Below are positions 36,436 to 46,055 of a stretch of 64,000 nucleotides of DNA, one piece after another; position 1 is the first letter of the stretch; every line of letters starts with the position of its first letter. The DNA comes from an uncultured Erythrobacter sp. Lineage in GTDB: Bacteria > Pseudomonadota > Alphaproteobacteria > Sphingomonadales > Sphingomonadaceae. The position numbers and the translations under genes are program-made. The stretch is taken from positions 1,993,501 to 2,057,500 of the forward strand of contig CANLAD010000001.1 of NCBI GenBank assembly GCA_947488755.1, in the 5' to 3' direction. Below the pieces are notes generated by a model. That model was not told the origin of the DNA. It saw nothing but the letters and a program-made list of their open reading frames with translations, and did not search any database.

Positions 36436-37581
36436 ATGACAAAGACTGAGGCACGTCCGCGCGTCATAATAGCCTTCGGCACCCGGCCCGAAGCTATCAA
36501 GATGGCCCCCGTGATCGAAGCGCTGCGCGCTCAGGGCGAATTTGACGTCCGCATCGCCGTGACCGCGCAGCATCGTGAACTGCTGGATCAGGTGCTGCGC
36601 TTCTTCAGCATTGTGCCTGATATCGATCTCGACCTGATGGAAGCGGGCCAAAGCCTAGACGTGCTCGCAGCGCGCATTCTTAGAGGCTTCGGAGAGGTGC
36701 TGGATCGCGAGCTGCCTGATCGTGTGATCGTCCACGGCGATACCCTGACCACGATGATGACGAGCCTGGCCTGCTATTTGCGGCGGATACCTGTCGCGCA
36801 TGTGGAGGCGGGTCTGCGCACCGGCAATATCTATGCTCCGTGGCCCGAGGAGGCGGCGCGCAGGATCACCGGCACGCTTGCCGATCTGCACTTTGCACCG
36901 ACAGAAGGCGCAGTGGCGGCGCTCCTCGCGGAAAATGTGCCGTCCGACACGATCCACCATGTCGGCAATACGGTGATAGACGCGCTGCTGAGCGCCCGCG
37001 ACCGGATCGCCGCCGATCCCTCGCTCGCGCCTGTCACAGCGGACATCGCAGCGCGCTTTGCAGGCAAACGGATCATCGCTGTAACCGCGCATCGGCGCGA
37101 AAGTCTTGGTCCTGGAATGGCGCGCATTTCAAAGGCGCTGCGGCACCTCGCCACGCGGGAAGACATCGCGATCGTGTTCCCGATGCACCCCAATCCCGGG
37201 ATCGGCCAGACCATGCGTCCCGCCCTGCATGATGCAGCCAATATCGCTTTGATCAAGCCACTGGATTATCCCGATTTCGTCGCTTTGCTGACCGCCTGCG
37301 ACATCGTCCTGACCGATTCGGGCGGTATTCAGGAGGAAGCGCCAAGCCTTGGAAAACCGGTCCTGGTGATGCGCGAGACCACCGAGCGCCCCGAAGGCAT
37401 CGCCGCGGGAACCGCGCTGCTGGTAGGGACCGACACCCAGCGCATCATCGCCCAAGCCGAACGATTGCTGGATGACCGGGACGCCCACAAGTCCATGGCT
37501 CGCCGCGCGAACCCATATGGCGATGGACAGGCAAGCGTCCGGATCGGAGCGGTTCTCGCCCGTTCCCACGCTGTTGTATGA
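36436..37581 (+). CDS. wecB: UDP-N-acetylglucosamine 2-epimerase (non-hydrolysing)
   Basis: The 381-residue protein has FGTRPEAIKMAPVIEALRAQ, VHGDTLTTMMTSLACYLRRIPVAHVEAGLRTGN, VTAHRRESLG, FPMHPNPG and LTDSGGIQEEAPSLGKPVLVMRETTERPEGI, all WecB signatures. It makes UDP-ManNAc from UDP-GlcNAc for a cell-surface polysaccharide. The expected partner WecC (ManNAc dehydrogenase) is not found in the window, so ManNAc itself, or ManNAcA made elsewhere, is the likely product. It opens the polysaccharide locus. Confidence 0.93.
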   Translation: MTKTEARPRVIIAFGTRPEAIKMAPVIEALRAQGEFDVRIAVTAQHRELLDQVLRFFSIVPDIDLDLMEAGQSLDVLAARILRGFGEVLDRELPDRVIVHGDTLTTMMTSLACYLRRIPVAHVEAGLRTGNIYAPWPEEAARRITGTLADLHFAPTEGAVAALLAENVPSDTIHHVGNTVIDALLSARDRIAADPSLAPVTADIAARFAGKRIIAVTAHRRESLGPGMARISKALRHLATREDIAIVFPMHPNPGIGQTMRPALHDAANIALIKPLDYPDFVALLTACDIVLTDSGGIQEEAPSLGKPVLVMRETTERPEGIAAGTALLVGTDTQRIIAQAERLLDDRDAHKSMARRANPYGDGQASVRIGAVLARSHAVV

Positions 37582-37585
37582 GCGC

Positions 37586-38131
37586 CTAGCGCGATGAACG
37601 CAGCAAACGCACGTAAAAGACGGCCGCGAACATGACCGCCACGCTCAAGCCGATATCGGCAAACCAGTTAAGCTTCAGCGGGCCGTACAACAGCGCATCG
37701 ACCCAGTGGAACGAAACCAATCTGAAGGCGACCAGCAAGACCAGCCCGCCGCCAGCCGCCAACGCCGCAAGAAGCGCTAGATTGCGACGCCCGCGCATGA
37801 ATGCGCGGGCACGCCAAGCGGCGGCAAAGCCGGCGATCCCCGCCAGAGCAACGAGCGCCGAAGCGATGATGCTCTGATAGGATCGCCGCATTTCGTAAGC
37901 GCCGCTCCCGCGCAAGCTATCGCGCAACTCGGCCCTGACGATCTCTTCAAGCGCCAGGACGCGCCACAGCGCTAACAGTACGAAGAGAGCCGCGAGGCCG
38001 AACCACGCCGCCCTGTGCCAGTTTGGCTGACCTGCGGCACCAGCGCGCACTCCAGCTGCGCCAACAGCCAGCACGACGAGCAGATAGAAAGCCGCAGCGA
38101 TGATGCTGAGTAGCGATGGAGCCACAGTCAT
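37586..38131 (-). CDS. Uncharacterised five-helix membrane protein
   Basis: The 181-residue protein has hydrophobic segments LLSIIAAAFYLLVVLAVGAAGV, AAWFGLAALFVLLALWRVLAL, SIIASALVALAGIAGFAAAW, LALLAALAAGGGLVLLVAFRLV and WFADIGLSVAVMFAAVFYV. I do not recognise the family. It lies tail to tail with wecB (four bases between) and divergent from the export gene, inside the polysaccharide locus, so a role in envelope sugar handling is possible but unproven. Confidence 0.65.
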   Translation of the reverse strand: MTVAPSLLSIIAAAFYLLVVLAVGAAGVRAGAAGQPNWHRAAWFGLAALFVLLALWRVLALEEIVRAELRDSLRGSGAYEMRRSYQSIIASALVALAGIAGFAAAWRARAFMRGRRNLALLAALAAGGGLVLLVAFRLVSFHWVDALLYGPLKLNWFADIGLSVAVMFAAVFYVRLLRSSR

Positions 38132-38372
38132 AAGTCACCCTGTGCGAACACAAATGATTTGCCGCCACTCACCCTTTGCGCGGCACCATCCGACGATACC
38201 AGCGTTAACCTGCCTGCGAGGATCGAAGCGGCTGGCATCAAGGCCATTCGGTCAGCTTTGATAAGATCATGTGGAGACGACGGCGCAAGACCAGCTTTCG
38301 GCAAGCGGGCCAAGCGTATTGCGCTTACATTATCAAGAGTCTAGTGCGCGACGACTATCTCATGGAGGGTGT

Positions 38373-39092
38373 ATGTTTTCGATTTCGGCTGCAGCAAAAC
38401 GCGCGACGGTTCTCGTCGGCGCGACGGCGGGCCTCGCGGCATGCGCTTCAACGCCAGAACCCATCATCGGGCAAGCTGCGTCGACACCGATACCCGCACT
38501 CGGGCAGGAAGGTTACAGCCAGAGCCGTCCGGACACATATCTGCTGCGTCCGGCTGATCTCATTTCGGTCAATGTCTTCCGTGAGCCGGACTTCACTCTG
38601 GAGAGCGTGCGCATCGGCGTAGAGGGCAACATCTCCATTCCAATGCTGGGATCGATCCCGGCCGCAGGCATGACTGCGGCCGAGTTCGAACAGAACGTGA
38701 GCGAGAGGCTTGCCTCGGTCGGCCTCCGGATGCCGACGGTTAGTGTCAATATCGTTGAATATGCGTCTCATCTCGTCACCGTCGAAGGCGCGGTGGAGGA
38801 TCCCGGTGTCTACTCGTTCCAGCCTGGATCGCGCCTGTCGGCAGCGATCGCAATGGGCGGAGGGCCTGAAGTTGTCGCCGACGTCGATCAGGTCGCGATT
38901 TTTCGTGAAAGCACGGACGGGATCATGGTCGCCAAGTTCAGGTATAGCGACATCCGCCAGGGGACGATGCTGGACCCGGTCCTGCAGCCGGGCGATCGTG
39001 TGGTGATGGGGACTGATGGGCTTTCGGCTTTTTACCAGGACTTTCTCCGTTTGCTTCCCGCCGCCGGCCTGTTCCTCAATCTGACCCGCTGA
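38373..39092 (+). CDS. Polysaccharide export lipoprotein (Wza-like)
   Basis: The 239-residue protein begins with a lipoprotein signal (ATVLVGATAGLAAC, Cys near residue 21). It has the Poly_export domain YLLRPADLISVNVFREPDFTLESVRIGVEGNISIPMLGSIPAAGMTAAEFEQNV and a SLBB-like segment EYASHLVTVEGAVEDPGVYSF. It forms the periplasmic/outer-membrane passage of Wzy-dependent export. It is shorter than Wza and lacks the C-terminal amphipathic helix part, as in many alphaproteobacterial forms. ATG at 38373 has GGAGG four to five bases upstream. It is followed six bases later by the co-polymerase. Confidence 0.9.
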   Translation: MFSISAAAKRATVLVGATAGLAACASTPEPIIGQAASTPIPALGQEGYSQSRPDTYLLRPADLISVNVFREPDFTLESVRIGVEGNISIPMLGSIPAAGMTAAEFEQNVSERLASVGLRMPTVSVNIVEYASHLVTVEGAVEDPGVYSFQPGSRLSAAIAMGGGPEVVADVDQVAIFRESTDGIMVAKFRYSDIRQGTMLDPVLQPGDRVVMGTDGLSAFYQDFLRLLPAAGLFLNLTR

Positions 39093-39098
39093 TAGATA

Positions 39099-41297
39099 AT
39101 GAACGATCGCTCGATCATCGAATCACCTGAACCGGGTCCGCGCAGAGGGTGGGTCGACCACTACATGCCCGAGGCATATCCGCAGCCCTATCAGGCACCG
39201 CGGCAACTGTTCGACATTTCCTCGATCCGCGGAATGCTTTTCCGCCAGCGTTGGCTTTTTGCAGGCGTACTGCTCGCCACGGCAATTATTGGGCTGATTG
39301 TAACTCTGCTGACGACCCCGCTTTATGAGGCGCAGTCATCGGTACGTGTCGAGCCTTACGGGCAGTATATCGTCGAGGGCCAGGATATCGAACAGCCCTT
39401 CGGCAGCAATCAGATTTACGATTACATGCAGACGCAGGTCGCGGTTATTGAAAGCCGCAATCTGGCCAATACCGTAGCTGAGAACCTGAACCTCGGTGAG
39501 CGCTCGGCGCTGCTGGGCGAGGACTTCGAAGAGGGGCGACCTCCCAATATCAGCGACGATGAATGGAGCCGGACCCGCACGGCGGCCGCGGCAGGAATTT
39601 TGCAGAGCCAGGTCGATGCCGATATCCCGGACGATAACTGGATTATCAAGATCGCGTATCGTTCGTCCGATAATGTGCTCGCCGCCGAACTCGCCAATGC
39701 CTACGCCGACGCCTTCGCTCTGACGGACACGCAATCCGCGCTGGAGCTCAACGAATATGCGCGCGACTATATCGAAGATCAGATCGTCACGGTCCGTGAG
39801 CGTCTCGAGGAGGCCGAACAGGCTGCCAACGCCTATGCGCGCGACTCGCAGATCATCGTGCAGCCTGGAACGGACCTTGGTAGCGGCCCGACGACACTGA
39901 CCGCCTCGAACCTGTCGGCCATCAACCAGCGCGTGTCAGAAGCGCGGGCGAAGCGGATTGAGGCGGAGCAGCGCTGGCGGTCCGTGCAGAACGTGCCAGC
40001 CGGACAATTGCCAGAAGCACAGACCAATTCCGTGCTGCAGACCCTGATCAGCCAACGTACCAATCTGCGAACGCGGCTGGCTGAACTGCGCCAGCGCTAC
40101 AATGACGATTTCCCCGAGATTCAGAACGTGCTGCAGCAAATCAGCATTCTTGATGAACAGATCGGGCGGACCGCCGCCGAGATCAAAGCGGGGATACGTA
40201 ACAACTACATCGTCGCGCGAAATCAGGAGCAGGCGCTGACAGGTGAGCTGAACAGTCTGACAGGTGACACGCTCGCCGAACAGGATCAGCAGGTCCAGCT
40301 AAGCGTCCTCGAACGCGAGGCGCAGGCCTTGCGTGATCAGCTCCAGTCTTTGCTTGCTCGCTACAACCAGCTCAGCAGTGCGACCAATGTCGATACCGGG
40401 GCCTTCACCAAGCTCGACAATGCGACCGTCCCGCAAACACCCTATGCACCCAGCCTGCTGCGCAACATGACGATGGCCATCGTGATCGGTCTCGCGCTGG
40501 CCGGCGGGCTCGCGGTGCTGCGTGAAACCTTCGACGATCGCATTCGCTCGCTGGACGAAGTGGAGGACAAGCTGGGCCTCCCGCTTCTGGGGCAGACTCC
40601 ATATGTGGACGAGCGCGATATCGACGTCTCCGAAAATCAGTTCGGTGCGCTGATGGAGTCCTATGCGGCGATCCGGTCATCGATCGACTTCGCTCTGCCG
40701 CGCGATCGCAACGTGCTGCAATGCACCAGCACCGAAGCGGCGGAAGGCAAATCGACCACCATCGTCATCCTTGCCGAGCTGTTCGCCCGCATGGGCCGCA
40801 AGACCCTGTTGATAGACGGCGATTTCCGCCGCCCCTCAATCGCCAAACTGCTGGATATCGAAAAGCCCAAGGTCGGTTTTGCGGAAGTCCTTCTGGGCCA
40901 CACCGATTTCGAAAGTGCGCTGGTCAAGGGCGTGCACGAAAATCTCGACATTCTGCCCATCGCCGAAACACCGACCAATCCCAGCGAGCTCTTCGCTGAA
41001 GAAAATCTGCGCGAATTCATCGCCAAGCGGCGCGATGAGTATTCGCTGGTGTTGTTCGACTCTTCGCCGGTCCTTGGCCTCGCGGACGCACCCATGCTGA
41101 GCCGGGCAGTCGATGCGACGATCTTCGTGATGGAGGCCAACCGCATTCAATTCGGCAAGGTCAATGCGGCCAAGCGGCGGCTTGAAAATGGCGGTGCGAA
41201 GATGCTCGGTGTGATCCTGACCAAGTATCGCGCGCTTCAAGCTGGTGAAGATTACAGTTACCAGTACGCTTACTACCAGTACGGCGACGACAAGTAA
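39099..41297 (+). CDS. Polysaccharide co-polymerase with BY-kinase domain (Wzc/ExoP-like)
   Basis: The 732-residue protein has a Wzz domain with first helix WLFAGVLLATAIIGLIVTLL, a long periplasmic coiled-coil part (EYARDYIEDQIVTVRERLEEAEQAANAYA), a second helix (MTMAIVIGLALAGGLAVLRE), and a cytoplasmic tyrosine kinase. The kinase has Walker A AAEGKSTTIVILAELFAR near residue 544, Walker A' LLIDGDFRRP, and Walker B LVLFDSSPV. The C-terminus is a Tyr cluster (DYSYQYAYYQYG), the autophosphorylated tail. It controls chain length and drives export with the Wza-like partner. Confidence 0.93.
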   Translation: MNDRSIIESPEPGPRRGWVDHYMPEAYPQPYQAPRQLFDISSIRGMLFRQRWLFAGVLLATAIIGLIVTLLTTPLYEAQSSVRVEPYGQYIVEGQDIEQPFGSNQIYDYMQTQVAVIESRNLANTVAENLNLGERSALLGEDFEEGRPPNISDDEWSRTRTAAAAGILQSQVDADIPDDNWIIKIAYRSSDNVLAAELANAYADAFALTDTQSALELNEYARDYIEDQIVTVRERLEEAEQAANAYARDSQIIVQPGTDLGSGPTTLTASNLSAINQRVSEARAKRIEAEQRWRSVQNVPAGQLPEAQTNSVLQTLISQRTNLRTRLAELRQRYNDDFPEIQNVLQQISILDEQIGRTAAEIKAGIRNNYIVARNQEQALTGELNSLTGDTLAEQDQQVQLSVLEREAQALRDQLQSLLARYNQLSSATNVDTGAFTKLDNATVPQTPYAPSLLRNMTMAIVIGLALAGGLAVLRETFDDRIRSLDEVEDKLGLPLLGQTPYVDERDIDVSENQFGALMESYAAIRSSIDFALPRDRNVLQCTSTEAAEGKSTTIVILAELFARMGRKTLLIDGDFRRPSIAKLLDIEKPKVGFAEVLLGHTDFESALVKGVHENLDILPIAETPTNPSELFAEENLREFIAKRRDEYSLVLFDSSPVLGLADAPMLSRAVDATIFVMEANRIQFGKVNAAKRRLENGGAKMLGVILTKYRALQAGEDYSYQYAYYQYGDDK

Positions 41298-41356
41298 GGC
41301 GCCCTCGGCGCGGCGCCGTGCATTCAGGCCCCTGCGCGAACCGGGATAGGGCGGAC

Positions 41357-42571
41357 ATGTCCCGCAACAACGCTGAAAAGGGTCCGCGCGTCCTTCACAT
41401 CAGCGCGGACTTTCCCGATCCGATCGAGCCGTTCAAGACCCCGGTGATCAAGCGGCTGGTTGAGCTGACGGCCGCAGATTTCGACCACCGCGTCATCTCG
41501 CTCAACCGGCGATCGCCCGGTCCAGTCGATTTCGCGCGCTCGCTGTTGTCGCGACCTATCGGCAAGCCGTCGCTCAAGACAGAGTGGGTGGATTTCGATC
41601 ACGGTGAGGCGCTCACCTACTCCGCGCCCCCGCGTGGATTGTGGCATCGCGCAATGCTGGAACAGCTTGCAGACCGCATCGCGGCAGATATCGCGGCTAG
41701 CCCATTACGGCCGGATCTGCTCATCGCGCACAAGCTGGGGGTCGAGGGGATCGCTGTTCGGCGCATCGCCCGGCAGACCGGCATACCCTTCGCGCTGACC
41801 ATCCAGGGTAACACCGACCGAAAGATTCTCGCAGCCCGCCCTGACCTGCGGGCTCTTTTTCGCGAGATTTTCCATGAGGCCAAGACGGTTTTTGCGTTCA
41901 CGCCTAATGCGAGAATGGCCGTTGAGCGCTATCTTGGCGAGCGATCCGATCCAGTTCGCTTGCTGCCATGCCCAACCGATCTCGACACCATCACGACGCC
42001 GCACGTCACCGGAGAAGGCTTGGCTTCGGTCTTCCACCTGAAAAACTATCACGTGAAAAATCTGTCGAACCTCGCGCGGGCTGCGAAGCTGCTACAAGAG
42101 GAAGGCAACGCGCCGTCAATCTCGATCGTGGGAGGCGGTAGCGAGGCGGATCGAGCTGTCTGCCAGCGGCTTGTCGCGGACGTGCCGAGCATCACACTAG
42201 AGGGCGCGGCCGATCGCGATGGTTTGCCTGAACGGCTGAACCGGGCGAGCGGGATGGTCATGCCTTCACGGTCGGAAAGCTTCGGCCTGGTTTTTATCGA
42301 AGCCTTATTTTGCGGAGTGCCGATCATTTATCCCGCCAATACCGCGATTGACGGATATTTCGACGACTGCCCTTTCGCAGTGCGAGTTGATGCCAGTTCG
42401 CCGCGAAAGATTGCCGATGCCATCCGCCGCGTTCAGAAGGACGAAGCAATGATGAAAGCGGCCCTGGCGAAATGGCAGGTTTCCGACGCGGCGCGGCGCT
42501 TCACCCGTCCAGCGATTGCGGCGACTTTCCGGTCCGGGATCAATTCAGCGCTAAAATCCACGGTGGCCTGA
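41357..42571 (+). CDS. GT4-family glycosyltransferase
   Basis: The 404-residue GT-B protein has N-terminal RVLHISADFPDPIEPFKTPVIKRLVELT and DLLIAHKLGVEGIAVRRIARQTGIPFALTIQGNTDRKIL. The C-terminal donor site is MVMPSRSESFGLVFIEALFCGVPIIYPANTAI, with the EX7E pattern of GT4 enzymes. It has no membrane helix. It lies downstream of the co-polymerase gene and probably adds one sugar of the repeat unit. The donor sugar cannot be told from sequence. Confidence 0.88.
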   Translation: MSRNNAEKGPRVLHISADFPDPIEPFKTPVIKRLVELTAADFDHRVISLNRRSPGPVDFARSLLSRPIGKPSLKTEWVDFDHGEALTYSAPPRGLWHRAMLEQLADRIAADIAASPLRPDLLIAHKLGVEGIAVRRIARQTGIPFALTIQGNTDRKILAARPDLRALFREIFHEAKTVFAFTPNARMAVERYLGERSDPVRLLPCPTDLDTITTPHVTGEGLASVFHLKNYHVKNLSNLARAAKLLQEEGNAPSISIVGGGSEADRAVCQRLVADVPSITLEGAADRDGLPERLNRASGMVMPSRSESFGLVFIEALFCGVPIIYPANTAIDGYFDDCPFAVRVDASSPRKIADAIRRVQKDEAMMKAALAKWQVSDAARRFTRPAIAATFRSGINSALKSTVA

Positions 42572-42582
42572 GCCAAGCAGCC

Positions 42583-43530
42583 CTATGAGCTTGGCGGTCC
42601 GTATCCGCGCAGCCAATTTCCCCGCGCGTTCCAGATTTTGCGCCACTCAGCATCCTGGATCTCATCACCTCGTACAGACGCGGCGAGACGGCGATTGGCA
42701 ATCCACACCCACATCAGAGCGCGGCCAAGAGGTAGCCAGAACGGGTGCCAATGGTCCTCCATCAGTGACACTCGCGCACGCATCAGCCGGATCTGCTTTT
42801 CGCTACGCAGCTTCGTCGATGCGCCGACAAGGTGCATGATCTGCGCATCCGGCGTTATCATCGGTCGATAGCCGAGTTTGGCCGCGCGAAGGCACATATC
42901 GGCCTCTTCGCCGTACATGAAATACTTCGGATCGAACCCGCCCAATTCCTCCCAAAGCGCGCGCCGCAACATAAAAAAGCAGCCGACCACGATGTCGACA
43001 TGGCGCACACTATCGCGTCGCCAGCCACCCATCGCCTCGGGATTGAAGATGGTCGAACCGGGAAAGGCTCGCGATAGGCCGAACGCGCTGCAGAACAGGC
43101 TCCACGGTGACGCTCTGCGCCAGCAGGAGGCCGGGTTCAGGGAACCGTCGGGAAACACCGTGCGCCCGCCGACTATCCCAGCCTCCGGATGCTTTTTCGC
43201 AAACGTGAGAAGATTCTCGACGGCGCCCGGGTGCGTTTCGGTATCCGGGTTGAGCAAAAGCAGCCAATCGGTCGTGGCGCGTGCCGCCACTCGATTGTTC
43301 GCCTCACCAAACCCGATATTCTCGTCATGCGCGATGAGTTCGACAGTGGGGAACCGCTCGGCAATTGCCTCGGCGGACCCGTCGCTCGACGCATTGTCCC
43401 ACACCACCAGATGCATCGCGACATCGCCGGCGTTTTCGATCAGCGTTTCAATCGCTTTCAAAGTCAGCGCGCGGGTGTTCCAACTGACCATGATGACTGT
43501 GACTTCGGCGTGTTCGCTTGAAACGAGCAT
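42583..43530 (-). CDS. GT2-family glycosyltransferase (rhamnosyltransferase-like)
   Basis: The 315-residue GT-A protein contains VTVIMVSWNTRALTLKAIETLIENA, HLVVWDNASSDGSAEAIAERFP, IGFGEANNRVAARATTDWLLLLNPDTE (DxD-like), VDIVVGCFFMLRRALWEELGGFDPKYFMYGEEADMCLRAAKLGY. This pattern is common in GT2 rhamnosyltransferases, and rmlBADC is nearby. The start is uncertain: Met at 43530 fits homologous length; Met at 43614, 28 residues earlier, has a better ribosome site (AAGG seven bases upstream). Confidence 0.88.
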   Translation of the reverse strand: MLVSSEHAEVTVIMVSWNTRALTLKAIETLIENAGDVAMHLVVWDNASSDGSAEAIAERFPTVELIAHDENIGFGEANNRVAARATTDWLLLLNPDTETHPGAVENLLTFAKKHPEAGIVGGRTVFPDGSLNPASCWRRASPWSLFCSAFGLSRAFPGSTIFNPEAMGGWRRDSVRHVDIVVGCFFMLRRALWEELGGFDPKYFMYGEEADMCLRAAKLGYRPMITPDAQIMHLVGASTKLRSEKQIRLMRARVSLMEDHWHPFWLPLGRALMWVWIANRRLAASVRGDEIQDAEWRKIWNARGNWLRGYGPPSS

Positions 43531-43735
43531 GATCGGGGAGGCCAGCATTTTGAGGATTTGGTGGGAGAGCTTGCGGCCTATAGTGCAGTCAAACCGGTCC
43601 GTCACGCCCTTCATTTCAAAGCCTTGCAGCTGTGCGAAGCGTCGCCTTACAGGTGAAAGCACACGCCGAAGTCCCGCAACTTTCCTACACGCAATGTTCT
43701 TTTTATGTTCCGGCGCGAATCAAAGGAGACTTGCT

Positions 43736-44002
43736 ATGCCCAACGACAAGTTCGCATTTTCCGACAGCGTTACCTCTCCTGCCCGTGCAGGATTTTCACT
43801 TTCGCCTGACGACACCGCCGCTCTTCCCGCAGTTCCGAAGGCGATCTATGTCGGAAGTGGCGGTGACTTGGTTGTGCAGATGGTGGACAGTGATGCCGAT
43901 GTCGTCCTGCGCAATCTCGCGGATGGCACACTCCTGGCCATTCGGCCTGCGTTTATCCGCGCAGCCGGGACCACCGCAGGCGATATCGTAGGGCTGCTTT
44001 GA
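43736..44002 (+). CDS. Spike base protein, RCAP_rcc01079 family (GTA head spike GhsA-like)
   Basis: The 88-residue protein reads FAFSDSVTSPARAGFSLSP and ends LAIRPAFIRAAGTTAGDIVGLL, with AVPKAIYVGSGGDLVVQMVD in the middle. This pattern is that of the small spike-base proteins typified by rcc01079 of the Rhodobacter capsulatus gene transfer agent. The ATG at 43736 has AAAGGAG ten bases upstream. It overlaps the larger spike gene (TGATG). Both run opposite to the flanking polysaccharide genes. There are no other GTA or phage structural genes in the window. Confidence 0.8.
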   Translation: MPNDKFAFSDSVTSPARAGFSLSPDDTAALPAVPKAIYVGSGGDLVVQMVDSDADVVLRNLADGTLLAIRPAFIRAAGTTAGDIVGLL

Positions 44003-46041
44003 TGCCGGGGTTCTTCTACGAGACCGGCTTTCGCGCGACGGCATCTCGACGGTCGCAGCTACCATTCCCGTCGCCCGTGCCCGCGTCGCTGACACCGGGC
44101 AGCGAATGGGACGGGACGCGTTCCAGTGGTTTTTCCGAACCGCCGACGGATTCGCAGCGTATTACGGCAAAACCGGTCGTGCGGCTGCTTTGTCCACCAC
44201 GTCAGACCGTCACCGGCGCGCTGGTCGTGGGTGTGTTCGCCGCCGCGAATAACGCGGGCACGCTGATCGACAACTGGGGGCTACTCCACGTCGATTTTCA
44301 CTGCGAGGGGGCCACCACCCGCGTTTTCGCACCGAGTGTGCGGCGGTTCGAACCACCGGACGGATCCACATATTCCTTGATAGGCTGGTGGGTCACATTG
44401 ACCAAACCTGCGATGCAGGAAGGATTAGCGGAGCTTTACGTCGAGGCGGTCCCGCGTGACGGGACCATGCAAGCACGAATGACCGGTCCCTTTCCGTTTC
44501 TGTTCTACGATGAAGAATTCGACCACGACATAACCGTCGCAGCCAGTGGCGGCGCGGACCACACAACGATCGCCGAAGCATTCGGCACGCTCCGCAACCT
44601 CAACGCCCAACGCCCTCGCATCCGCATTACGGAACCGGGAACTTACGATCTTCGTGGCGGCGGCGGTCATGCAGGTTCGGGCTATTGCACTATCGAAGCC
44701 AGCGCTCCGGTGGTTTTCGCCCAAGAACCCCCGGCCTTGCCGTACGATTTTACGCGCTTCCGCCCCAGCTACGACCGGCTGCATCTCAAAGGGGCAAATA
44801 TCACGCTCGATTTTGCTGAAAGCCTGGAGTTCTACCTGGAGAAACCGGGGCGCCAGCATTGGCTCGATGGATGCAACATCATCCAGAGCCGGGGTCGCAA
44901 CGATCTATGGCGGGGTCGCCCGCGCAATATCATCCCCTCGCTGTTCAGGGATGGCGCCTATTTCACCGATTGTATGATTTCCGATGTGAACGATTGGGGC
45001 GACAAGGCACCGCTCGCGCGTGGCAACCGGACAAACTCGACATGGGGCGACGCGCTGCAGGACGCACGCTGTGCTGTGGCGAACGAGATAGTCGATCATT
45101 CCAGTGCGCCTTACTATGCGAACCTCGACGCGCTCTCACTGCAATATTCGGGCAGCGCCTCGACCGCGCGCGTCACCTTGAACGGCGGTAATGGTGCCAA
45201 TCGAACCATGCGGCTCTATGAAGACGATATGGAAGTCGCGATTTTCTCGATCAGGAATTCCGAACAGGCTTACAGAGACGGAACCAACTACACAGTACAG
45301 AACGTGGTAGATTTCGTGAATGCGCAACCGGATTGGAACGCGACGCTGCTCGACAATTCGAGATACGCCGCTGCCTTGACGTCACCGGGCAGCACTAATG
45401 GCGCAGGCTTCATCAAGCTTGATGCGAAAAGTGCGCCGCTTGTCCTGCCAACCCATTTCGACATCCATTCCGATCTGTATCAATTGCCGAATCTGAGCGT
45501 GCGGCGCGCGAACGTCGTCTTCGCATTCAATCGTGGTTTCGCCATCGATGCCCAGAACATGCTGATCGGCGGAACCGGCGGATTGGCCGATAGCTTCTTC
45601 GGCTGCAACGCGCTCTACAACAACCTGGGGACGCTTGACGAAGGATTGGCAAGTCAGATCGGAGCGGACCACAGCCATGTGATGATCGCCCATAATTCGA
45701 TGCCGACACAGGCACTCCTTCTTCGTCAGGATCTGACCTATGATGGCGACGCCTTCTGCCTGATAGCAAACAATGTCGCACGCAGGCTGAGCGTGTCGGG
45801 TGGTGGCGCTATAGACGCAGATATAACCCTGAAGAACAATCACTTGGCTGCCGGAGCCACGGCACCTTCCGGGGGTACGGGCACAACCATTGGGGGCGAT
45901 GTGACCGACCTTTTTGTGGATGCGGCGCGGGGCGACTTCACACCCGCGGGGCCGTTGCTGAGCAGTGGCAAGCCACCGGTCATTACGCTCACACTTGGCG
46001 GAGTGGCACGCGGCGCGGCAGCCCCCGCCGGCGCTGATTAG
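44002..46041 (+). CDS. GTA-type head spike / fibre protein with beta-helix (GhsB-like)
   Basis: The 679-residue protein lacks a signal peptide. An N-terminal attachment part (to about residue 170, with RLLCPPRQTVTGALVVGVFAAANNAGTLIDNWGL) precedes HDITVAASGGADHTTIAEAFGTLRNLNAQRPRIRITEPGTYDL. That segment marks the start of a pectate-lyase-like right-handed beta-helix, followed by repeated strands to the end. The gene overlaps the rcc01079-like gene, as the two R. capsulatus head-spike genes do. Beta-helix tailspikes often bind or cut polysaccharide. A catalytic site could not be identified by eye. Confidence 0.72.
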   Translation: MPGFFYETGFRATASRRSQLPFPSPVPASLTPGSEWDGTRSSGFSEPPTDSQRITAKPVVRLLCPPRQTVTGALVVGVFAAANNAGTLIDNWGLLHVDFHCEGATTRVFAPSVRRFEPPDGSTYSLIGWWVTLTKPAMQEGLAELYVEAVPRDGTMQARMTGPFPFLFYDEEFDHDITVAASGGADHTTIAEAFGTLRNLNAQRPRIRITEPGTYDLRGGGGHAGSGYCTIEASAPVVFAQEPPALPYDFTRFRPSYDRLHLKGANITLDFAESLEFYLEKPGRQHWLDGCNIIQSRGRNDLWRGRPRNIIPSLFRDGAYFTDCMISDVNDWGDKAPLARGNRTNSTWGDALQDARCAVANEIVDHSSAPYYANLDALSLQYSGSASTARVTLNGGNGANRTMRLYEDDMEVAIFSIRNSEQAYRDGTNYTVQNVVDFVNAQPDWNATLLDNSRYAAALTSPGSTNGAGFIKLDAKSAPLVLPTHFDIHSDLYQLPNLSVRRANVVFAFNRGFAIDAQNMLIGGTGGLADSFFGCNALYNNLGTLDEGLASQIGADHSHVMIAHNSMPTQALLLRQDLTYDGDAFCLIANNVARRLSVSGGGAIDADITLKNNHLAAGATAPSGGTGTTIGGDVTDLFVDAARGDFTPAGPLLSSGKPPVITLTLGGVARGAAAPAGAD

Positions 46042-46055
46042 CGCAATTGTTCGGG

